From Spirochaetales bacterium (GTDB lineage: Bacteria > Spirochaetota > Spirochaetia > SZUA-6 > JAFGRV01), in contig JAFGWI010000233.1 in NCBI GenBank assembly GCA_016937215.1, forward strand, positions 1-50,568: a stretch of DNA of 50,568 nt. The letters are read 5' to 3'. The first letter of the stretch is position 1; each line of letters begins with the position of its first letter. The notes under the pieces are model-generated. The model was not told the origin of the DNA and ran no database searches. It was given only the letters and a program-made list of their open reading frames with translations. The position numbers were made by a program, and so were the translations under genes. Below are positions 43,984 to 50,568 of the stretch, piece after piece.

Positions 43984-46014
43984 ATGAATAAGTTTTCAAT
44001 TATTTTCTTGAGTATCCTTTTAATTTTTTTAGCAACCGGGCTGTATTCCCAGAATTTGATCATGAATCCCTCTTTTGAGACAAATTTTACCGGAGAAATC
44101 GATCATTGGGGTTTTGACCAGTATAATAAAGGCGCTTCTGATAAAACAGTGGAAAAAGCCAATGCCCAGGATGGAAATCAGTACGCGGTTATAAAGAGTC
44201 AGGCTAAAAACGATGCGCGATTGTATCAGATGGTTTTTGTGGAGCCTGAGACCACCTATGAAATTTCCGGGTGGATTAAAACCAGCGGCGTCCAGGGAGG
44301 AATAATCGGGGCCAATATCAATCTGATTGACCAAATGATTATTACTGAAAATTTTCAGGGGGATAATGAAGAATGGAAACAGGCGAAAATCTACATTAAA
44401 ACCGAAAAGGATGTTTCGCTAGTCAAAATTGGATTGGCCCTTGGCTGGTATGGAGCGGAAAACACAGGCACGGCTTGTTTTGACAATATAATAATGAAAG
44501 CTGTGGATTCTGTTCCCGAGGGACAGCTTGTTCACCGGGTAACCAATGTGGGTCAAAGTGATTCTTCGCAGCAAAAGGAAACTACCCCTGCTTTTAAACT
44601 GATGTTGCCCTTACCGGATTTCATCAGCATGGTGCAGGAATTGGTTTTTATTTTACTTGGGTTTATGACAATAGCCGCGTATCTTGTTTATTTATACTTT
44701 TTTGACAAGGAAAAACTTCATGCTTATCCTGAAATCTTCAGGAGCAAGTTCAAATCCTTTATCACTCTCCCGGATTTAAAAACAAAGGGGCTGGTTAAGG
44801 GAATACTTTTTTCAAAATGGTTTAAAGCCTTGGTTTTTATAGTTATTGCCTTGGTTTTTTTAAAGGACTTGCAAATAGCCTTGGCCACAGACCCGATTCC
44901 GGGAAACGAAAATCATTATATTCATCAAGCTATTGCTTTGTTTGAAGGCCGAATCGATATCGGTCACTATCTTCATGATACTGCCGAGTTTAATGGCAAA
45001 ATTTATGTTATTTATCCTCCTTTTCCTTTGCTGCTTATTTTGCCTTTTGTGGCGATTTGGGGGCTTAAAACCAAACTGACTCTTGTGGCTATTTATATTA
45101 GTGTGATAGCCGCGTTTTTACTGGTTCGAATTCTCCAGAAGATTAAGATTGAAGCCAAAACTATTCCGTGGGTATTGGCCGCGTTTTTCTTTGGCACTGG
45201 ATTTTTTCTGTGTTTACGAAACAGTCTGGGGGTGGCCTGGTTTGCCCACGTGGCGGCTGTTTTTGCTTTAATTGTTATGCTTTATTTTGCCCTGGTAAAA
45301 GGAAATGCTTTTCTAACCGGGTTGTTTCTCGGTTTCGCGTTTTTATCGCGCCAGCTTTCGATTTGGATGGCGATATTCGCTTTTGTCGCTATCTGGCAAT
45401 TTGACCCGGAGGCAAAGCTGAAAAAGAAAATGCTTAAAATCATTTATTTTGGCGCATCCTTTGCCATTTGCATCGCGCTTTACCTTTTGTTCAATTATCT
45501 TCGATTTGGAGATATTTTTGATACTGGTTACACTTATTTGCAGCTTAGTGGGTTTATGGCGACCCGCGCGGATACTTACGGTCAATTCAGTTGGCATCAC
45601 ATTCCCTTTAATTTTGTATACATGTTTTTACAAGGCTTTCATATTAATTATGGCGACTGGCCTGATTGGGCGACCAGTTGGCATGAATGGTGGGCCTTGG
45701 ATCCCTTTGGAACCTCTATCACCTTTGCCAGCCCCTTTGTGTTTTTTGCCTTCTGGGGCCGAATTAAGGATAAGTGGATTCATTGGGCCGCCTGGTTGAG
45801 TATTTTAGGATCCCTTGTGCATCAGCTTATGTATTATAATAATGGCTGGGTCCAGTTCAACGCACAGCGTTTTTCTCTGGATTTTTTGCCTTTGCTTATT
45901 CTTCTGGTTGCATTGGGTTTTGATAAATGCGAGAGCAAATACTGGAAGCCATTGGTCATGGTGGCCATTTTGCTAAACGCGATGACCTTTCTTTTAATCA
46001 GCCCTCCTGGATAA
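43984..46014 (+). CDS. GT-C-like membrane protein with N-terminal carbohydrate-binding-like domain
   Basis: Protein of 676 residues. A signal peptide (to about residue 22, GLYSQ) is followed by a beta-rich domain of about 160 residues resembling carbohydrate-binding modules (LIMNPSFETNF, YEISGWIKTSG, ACFDNIIMK). Then come a membrane span (about 215-240) and about ten more spans from residue 275. The first long loop has DPIPGNENHYIHQAIALFEG, and a later segment reads YVIYPPFPLLLILPF; both are typical of GT-C lipid-linked sugar transferases. The donor and acceptor are unknown. The fusion puts the binding module outside the cytoplasm. Confidence 0.7.
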   Translation: MNKFSIIFLSILLIFLATGLYSQNLIMNPSFETNFTGEIDHWGFDQYNKGASDKTVEKANAQDGNQYAVIKSQAKNDARLYQMVFVEPETTYEISGWIKTSGVQGGIIGANINLIDQMIITENFQGDNEEWKQAKIYIKTEKDVSLVKIGLALGWYGAENTGTACFDNIIMKAVDSVPEGQLVHRVTNVGQSDSSQQKETTPAFKLMLPLPDFISMVQELVFILLGFMTIAAYLVYLYFFDKEKLHAYPEIFRSKFKSFITLPDLKTKGLVKGILFSKWFKALVFIVIALVFLKDLQIALATDPIPGNENHYIHQAIALFEGRIDIGHYLHDTAEFNGKIYVIYPPFPLLLILPFVAIWGLKTKLTLVAIYISVIAAFLLVRILQKIKIEAKTIPWVLAAFFFGTGFFLCLRNSLGVAWFAHVAAVFALIVMLYFALVKGNAFLTGLFLGFAFLSRQLSIWMAIFAFVAIWQFDPEAKLKKKMLKIIYFGASFAICIALYLLFNYLRFGDIFDTGYTYLQLSGFMATRADTYGQFSWHHIPFNFVYMFLQGFHINYGDWPDWATSWHEWWALDPFGTSITFASPFVFFAFWGRIKDKWIHWAAWLSILGSLVHQLMYYNNGWVQFNAQRFSLDFLPLLILLVALGFDKCESKYWKPLVMVAILLNAMTFLLISPPG

Positions 46015-46640
46015 ATGGAAACAAGCAGCTTTTCTGCTTTTTCTTTCATCTCAGATGGATGAGTCATGGTTTCGAAAGCTGTGTTTTATGAGCAGAGCGT
46101 TTTCTGCCGAATTATTTTCGCGCGCAAACCCCCAGAAAGCGGCAAGGAATAGCCGGGCCTGGTTGCAAATCTCCGATTCGCTGACTAATCATGAGCTTGT
46201 TGCATTTTTTTTCATGCGAGTAAAAGGCCCGGATTGTAAATGATCCGCTTCCCTTGGGAAAGGCCCTGAACACTATAGATAAATAATGAAATTGCATTTA
46301 CACGCGTCGGGGCAAGTGGCAGGTGTTCCAACATTGATTCATAAAATAAATTTGGTTTTATGCTTAAAAATATTTATATTTATACTAGGCTTTTGTTACA
46401 GGAAATTAATTTTTAGTAAAAATTTGTAAAATATCGAAAAAAGCCAGGTAAAAAATTGAAATTTGACCTTAAAAAAATTAAATCAAATCTTTGTGTCATG
46501 CACAAATGCTTTTTTATAAAGCATAAGTCCATTATGTTTTTTCGAAGATTGACTTTTTATAATTCTGGATTTATATTATGTGAATTATCCTTCAATAGTG
46601 GCAGGGTGATCGGTAATTATTTCCATCAGAAAGGGGAATA
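46015..46640. other. Gene-poor region, possible worn repeat
   Basis: No convincing gene. Bases about 46130-46275 contain AATAGCCGGGCC, AAAAGGCCCGGAT with a facing ATCCG, and TTCCCTTGGGAAAGGCCC. These recall the core and end module of the dispersed repeat, but I cannot align them firmly. The rest is AT-rich leader for the kinase gene, whose SD is AAGGGG. Confidence 0.35.
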
Positions 46641-49181
46641 ATGGCAGAGATAAAAAAGCGTCCAACCCTAGGTTTTTTAATTGACTGGTCAGAACAGGAA
46701 TATCAAGCTAATCTTCGCGATGGTGTATTGGATGCTGCTGAAAAAAATGACGCGAATCTCATTTGTTTTATTGGCGGAGCTCTGCATTCAGGGAATCAAT
46801 TTGAAGCCCAGAGAAATGTATTATTCGATTTGGTCGATAAAAAAAATGTTGATGGCCTCATTATTATGTCTGCTTCTATAGGGCATTATATATCCATTCA
46901 GGACATAATCGACTTTTGCGATTCTTTTTCGGAAATTCCCATCATGAGTATTGCTCTTGAATTGCCCAATCATTATTCCATTCTGGTTAATCAGGAAAAG
47001 GGAATGAGGGACCTTGTTTGTCATCTTCTGGAACAGCACAAATGCAAAGAATTTGCCTTTATTTCTGGTCCTGCTGAAAATCTGGAATCAAAAACCCGTT
47101 ACCGGATTTTTAAAGAGGTTTTACAGGAGCATGGCATGTCTTTGCATCCTGAGAATTATGTGGCTGGAGATTTCATGATGGCCAGCGGTGTTAAAGCCGT
47201 AAAAACATTACTTGATGATAGAAAGGTTAATTTTGATTGTGTGGTTGTGGCCAGTGATGATATGGCCTTAGGGGTCATATCCGAGCTTCAGGCCAGAGAC
47301 ATTCAAGTACCCAAGGAAGTAATGGTTGTTGGTTTTGATGATCTTTTGGAAGGGCGATATTATTCACCAGCCCTGACAACTGTGCATCAACCCTTTTATG
47401 AGCAAGGTGTTAAAGCAACGGAAACAATGTTGGCTATTCTTCGCGGTGAAGATGTACCAAAAAAAATCTTTCTGGACACTGAAGTTAAAATTCGTGAATC
47501 CTGCGGCTGTTTGTCAAAGGCGATTCAAAACGTAAGTTCAGGCCCTTATCAGATTTATGAGTTTGCCGGTATTGACCAGTTGTTTTCCGACAAAGAGAAA
47601 ATAGTAAAACTGATTCTGCAAGGTATTCAACCATCAGCGCGGACCATGAAAATCGTGGATAAAAAGATGCTTCTCGAAGCGGTAACCGCGTTTTATGAAG
47701 AAATTGCCCTGTCCAAAGAGGGAAATTTTCTTTCCGTGATAAGTGATTTTGTTTACGCGACCATGAAACGTGGTGATGATTTGGTTCCCTGGCAAATGGT
47801 GGTTTCTATTTTCAGGATAATCGCGCTTCCTTATTTGGTAGATAAAAAAAACAGGCATTTAGCTGAGGACATATGGCATAAAGCCAGGGTTATGATCGGA
47901 AATATGACCCAACGGCGGGAAACTTTGAGGCGAATGAATGCGGCCATCGAAAGTCAAATACTGAAGGATTTGTCTGAAGAATTAAATACACGAATCGGGG
48001 TTGAGGAATTGCTCGATGTTTTAACCAAGGATATTCCGATTATGGGTATACCTTCGGTATTTGTCGCATTATATGATGATGTGAAGATTCCCGGTGAATA
48101 TTCCCGGCTTATCCTGGCGGTTGATCAGAAAAAGCGGATAAAATTGAACGCGGATGGTGTTCGATTCCCTTCACGTGAACTTTTTCCGCGTAATATAATA
48201 AAACTCGACCGTCGATATACTTTTATTGTTCAGGCATTATTTTTCGGTACCCATCAGTTGGGCTTTACTTTGTTTGAAATAGGGTTAAAAGAAGGCCGTA
48301 TTTATGAAACCTTGCGTTTGAGAATTTCCAGCTCTCTCAGGGGCGGGCTGCTTTTAAGGCAGGTTCAAAACCAGGCTCATTTACTGGAAGAACAGGTCAA
48401 AGAACGCACCAGGGATCTGGTTAAAACAAATGAACAGCTGGAAAATGAAATTGCCCAGCGTGAAAGAATTGAAAACGCCCTGCGCAGGTCAAATGAAGAT
48501 TTACAGCAGTTTGCCTATGTTGCTTCTCATGACTTGCAGGAACCTTTGCGAATGGTTGCCAGTTATGTCTGCCGTCTGGAAAGACGATATAAGGATCAAC
48601 TTGATCAGGACGCGAATGAATTTATCGAATTCGTGGTTGATGGGGCCAGGCGAATGCAAAGGATGATAAACGATTTGCTCATGTTTTCAAGAATTGACAC
48701 ACAGGGTAAGGAATTTTCCGAAACAAATATCGCTAATGTGCTTCAGGATGTGTTGCTGGATCTTCAAACCAGTATTCAAGAAAAAAATGTGACTATAAAT
48801 ATTCCCTCTCATTTGCCGGTTATAATGGCAGACAAGGGACAAATCCACAAGGTTTTTCAGAATTTAATAAGCAATGCCATGAAATTTCAACGTGAGGTGC
48901 CTCCTGAGATTACCGTTGTTTTTGAACCCCGCCCGGAAGAATGGTATTTCGCGGTCCAGGATAATGGCATTGGAATTGAAGAGGAGTTTCTGGATAAGAT
49001 TTTTATTATGTTCCGCCGTCTTCATTCGCGGGGAGAGTACCCGGGCACAGGGATAGGCCTGGCCATTGTTAAAAAAATTATTGAACGACATAATGGAAAA
49101 ATTGGTGTTCAGTCCCGGATAAATGAGGGTTCAAATTTTTATTTTACAATTCCAAAGGATATTGGAGGAGCAAATGTCTAG
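46641..49181 (+). CDS. LacI-type ligand-binding domain fused to histidine kinase
   Basis: Cytosolic sensor kinase of 846 residues. The N-terminal 285 residues are a LacI/GalR-type periplasmic-binding-protein fold without the DNA-binding head (RPTLGFLIDW, VVVASDDMALGVI, VMVVGFDDL, LTTVHQPFYEQG). A middle region (about 300-560) may include a GAF-like fold. A coiled coil (about 575-620) leads to HisKA with H630 in SHDLQEPLRM and to HATPase (NLISNAMKF, DNGIGIEEE, GTGIGLAIV). No signal peptide or span is present. Sugar or purine-like ligand sensing is an inference from the LacI fold. The response regulator starts within its last codons. Confidence 0.9.
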   Translation: MAEIKKRPTLGFLIDWSEQEYQANLRDGVLDAAEKNDANLICFIGGALHSGNQFEAQRNVLFDLVDKKNVDGLIIMSASIGHYISIQDIIDFCDSFSEIPIMSIALELPNHYSILVNQEKGMRDLVCHLLEQHKCKEFAFISGPAENLESKTRYRIFKEVLQEHGMSLHPENYVAGDFMMASGVKAVKTLLDDRKVNFDCVVVASDDMALGVISELQARDIQVPKEVMVVGFDDLLEGRYYSPALTTVHQPFYEQGVKATETMLAILRGEDVPKKIFLDTEVKIRESCGCLSKAIQNVSSGPYQIYEFAGIDQLFSDKEKIVKLILQGIQPSARTMKIVDKKMLLEAVTAFYEEIALSKEGNFLSVISDFVYATMKRGDDLVPWQMVVSIFRIIALPYLVDKKNRHLAEDIWHKARVMIGNMTQRRETLRRMNAAIESQILKDLSEELNTRIGVEELLDVLTKDIPIMGIPSVFVALYDDVKIPGEYSRLILAVDQKKRIKLNADGVRFPSRELFPRNIIKLDRRYTFIVQALFFGTHQLGFTLFEIGLKEGRIYETLRLRISSSLRGGLLLRQVQNQAHLLEEQVKERTRDLVKTNEQLENEIAQRERIENALRRSNEDLQQFAYVASHDLQEPLRMVASYVCRLERRYKDQLDQDANEFIEFVVDGARRMQRMINDLLMFSRIDTQGKEFSETNIANVLQDVLLDLQTSIQEKNVTINIPSHLPVIMADKGQIHKVFQNLISNAMKFQREVPPEITVVFEPRPEEWYFAVQDNGIGIEEEFLDKIFIMFRRLHSRGEYPGTGIGLAIVKKIIERHNGKIGVQSRINEGSNFYFTIPKDIGGANV

Positions 49182-49617
49182 TCGAAGCGGTACGCCAATT
49201 GAAATTTTATTGGTTGAGGATAATCCCGGAGATGTTCGCTTAACATTGGAAGCTTTAAAAGAAAGCAAGGTGCATAATATTATTTCTGTTGTTAAAGATG
49301 GTGTGGAGGCATTGGCTTTTCTGAGAAAAAAGGATAGATACAGCACCTCGCCATCGCCGGACATTATTTTGCTCGACTTGAATTTGCCTAAAAAAACCGG
49401 TATTGAAGTGTTACAGGATATTAAAAAAGATGAAAATCTGAAACATATTCCTGTGGTCATTTTAACAACCTCAAAAGACGAGGAAGATATTCTGAAAACC
49501 TATACCTACCATGCCAATGCTTATGTTACCAAACCCGTAGATTTTGATAAATTTCTCAAAGTCATTAGAGGCATTGAAGATTTTTGGTTGAATATCGTTA
49601 AATTACCCCATAAATAG
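49174..49617 (+). CDS. Rcp1-type single-domain response regulator
   Basis: Receiver-only response regulator, 147 residues from ATG 49174 (GGAGGAG upstream; an earlier in-frame start is inside the kinase gene). Motifs: LLVEDNPGDVRLT, phospho-acceptor Asp in ILLDLNLPKKTG, Thr in VILTTSKDEED and Lys in VTKPVDFDKF. The long insertion before the acceptor strand (KKDRYSTSPSPD) and the C-terminal helix with FWL are typical of the Rcp1 group, which pairs with phytochrome-type kinases having SHDLQEPLR, as here. It has no output domain and overlaps the kinase gene by 8 bases. Confidence 0.93.
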   Translation: MSSRSGTPIEILLVEDNPGDVRLTLEALKESKVHNIISVVKDGVEALAFLRKKDRYSTSPSPDIILLDLNLPKKTGIEVLQDIKKDENLKHIPVVILTTSKDEEDILKTYTYHANAYVTKPVDFDKFLKVIRGIEDFWLNIVKLPHK

Positions 49618-49636
49618 ATAGTGATTAAGAAAAGAT

Positions 49637-50311
49637 ATGGAATTTGACACGACTCAGAGAAATATTTTACTCATAGAGGACAACAAAGGTGATGCCAGGC
49701 TTCTTGAAATCATGCTGGAAGAGGTGAGAGAGCAAATATTCCATATTGTGTGGAAGGATAGGCTTTCTTTGGGGCTGACCCGTTTGAAGGATGGCGATAT
49801 TCATGTTGTTTTACTCGATCTTGATTTACCCGATAGCCAAGGCTTTGATACCTTTGATAAGATTCATGAAATAGCGCCCTATGTGCCGATTATCGTCATG
49901 ACAGGTTTGAATGATCAAAAAATCGCGGTTGATGCGGTTCGTAAGGGAGCCCAGGATTATTTGTTAAAAGGACAAGTGACGGGAGATTTGGTGGCTCGCG
50001 CCATAAATTACGCTATAGAAAGAAAAAGGCTTGAGCTTGAGAGGGAAAAGCTGATTGACCAACTTCGCGATGCTTTGGCTAAAATCAAGACCCTGCGCGG
50101 CTTAATTCCCATTTGTTCTTTTTGCAAAAAGATTCGTGATGATTCAGGCTTTTGGAAGCAGATCGAAATATATGTTCGGGACCATTCTGATGCGGAATTC
50201 AGTCATAGCATTTGTCCTGACTGCGCAAAAAAACATTATCCTTCTTTATACAACGAAAAAATAAATAAAAAAGATGAAACCGATCCTTCTGTTGATAAAA
50301 AAGGAGAATAA
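49637..50311 (+). CDS. Response regulator with C-terminal CxxC zinc-ribbon-like domain
   Basis: Response regulator of 224 residues. The receiver (about 8-125) has LLIEDNKGDARLL, the acceptor Asp in VLLDLDLPDSQG, and LLKGQVTGD in the Lys region. A coiled coil (about 130-155) leads to a compact C-terminal domain. That domain has RGLIPICSFCKKIRDDSGFW and SHSICPDCAKKHYP; its two CxxC pairs suggest a zinc-binding fold. I have seen similar tails on bacterial response regulators, but their function is unknown to me. It begins 19 bases after the Rcp1-type gene, so all three genes are probably one operon. Confidence 0.87.
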   Translation: MEFDTTQRNILLIEDNKGDARLLEIMLEEVREQIFHIVWKDRLSLGLTRLKDGDIHVVLLDLDLPDSQGFDTFDKIHEIAPYVPIIVMTGLNDQKIAVDAVRKGAQDYLLKGQVTGDLVARAINYAIERKRLELEREKLIDQLRDALAKIKTLRGLIPICSFCKKIRDDSGFWKQIEIYVRDHSDAEFSHSICPDCAKKHYPSLYNEKINKKDETDPSVDKKGE

Positions 50312-50384
50312 AGTACCCCTGTTTCGACTGAAGGGCTTTTTATTGGTTGTATTTGTTTAGCTTAAACAGGAATCACTATTTTTA

Positions 50385-50568
50385 GCGTTAAGGATTGTAA
50401 TAATAGCAGACAGCAATAAATTAATAACTTATTATCGGATAATTAGATAAATTATCCGCAATTTTCATAATCCTTGCAAAACCTCAGCAAGTTATTTTTT
50501 CAAAAATGACTTGCTAAAACCCAGAGGCGCGCTTTTTTCGCGCCGCGCTGGTCATAAATGCTACGCAT
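50385..50568 (+). repeat. Dispersed hairpin repeat, copy H (3' end cut by window)
   Basis: It begins GCGTTAAGGATTG and carries the reverse complement of the 17-base piece at 50420-50436. GATAAATTATCCGCAATTTT follows, then a hairpin (AGCAAGTTATTTTT, TC, AAAAATGACTTGCT). AACCCAGAG and a stem GGCGCG/CGCGCC follow. It joins the batC-type submodule to the standard architecture in one element. The gap from 50312 to 50384 holds no feature. Confidence 0.75.

Noticed and set aside
46055-46243. 62-residue ORF after the GT-C-like gene
   Set aside because: It covers a GC-rich stretch resembling a worn repeat and shows no protein features.
46456-46641. 61-residue ORF before the LacI-type kinase
   Set aside because: AT-rich, poor start, no recognisable features; it looks like open leader sequence.

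Overview
The window looks like a chromosomal segment of a free-living, AT-rich spirochaete. The best evidence is gene order. moxR, a DUF58 gene, two von Willebrand factor A (vWA) genes and TPR genes are followed by infA and a DksA/TraR gene, an order I remember from Borrelia burgdorferi (about bb0168 to bb0176). The lptC-lptA-lptB-rpoN-hpf-hprK-ptsH series also fits spirochaetes. HprK, LexA, NtrY/NtrX, Pel genes and many sensory proteins point to a larger, environmental genome than Borrelia. The species cannot be named from this sequence.

Layout. 0.3-7.1 kb: a Bat-type operon (MoxR ATPase, DUF58 protein, membrane protein, two vWA proteins, two TPR proteins) ending in an Smr-domain gene. 7.1-10.6 kb: infA, a DksA-like gene, an unknown small gene, and cheB/cheR. 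11.5-24.3 kb: pyrG and LPS-export genes (lptC, lptA, lptB), then sigma-54, hpf, HPr kinase, HPr, an unknown exported protein, NtrY/NtrX, lexA, holA and a cereblon-type (CULT) zinc protein. 24.8-31.4 kb: an HDOD protein and a partial Pel exopolysaccharide operon (PelD-, PelE-, PelF- and PelG-like). 31.5-37.5 kb: divergent alpha-glucan genes (a very long GH13 enzyme and 4-alpha-glucanotransferase). 37.9-46.0 kb: a small membrane protein, a six-repeat DUF349 protein, a TerB-like protein, an FHA-cyclase fusion, a lipoprotein hydrolase, ferritin and a GT-C-like membrane protein with an N-terminal carbohydrate-binding-like domain. 46.6-50.3 kb: a cytosolic LacI-type sensor histidine kinase with two response regulators.

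The most unusual content lies between the genes. A family of dispersed, hairpin-rich repeats recurs at least eight times in both orientations. Full copies share the end GCGTTAGGGATTG, a core AAAGCCCG(A/G)CC and a closing (A/G)(A/T)(A/T)CGCCC-like end. Between these fixed blocks lie hairpins whose stem sequences differ completely from copy to copy while pairing is kept. A submodule of the family, containing a 17-base sequence found exactly at three places, lies inside the coding region of the batC-like gene. There it appears to encode about 38 N-terminal residues in frame.

All reading is by eye. Repeat boundaries, promoters and some start codons are estimates. Several starts were moved from the longest ORF on the basis of Shine-Dalgarno (SD) sites, including TTG starts for infA and the batE-like gene. 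No tRNA or rRNA gene, IS element or CRISPR array was recognised.
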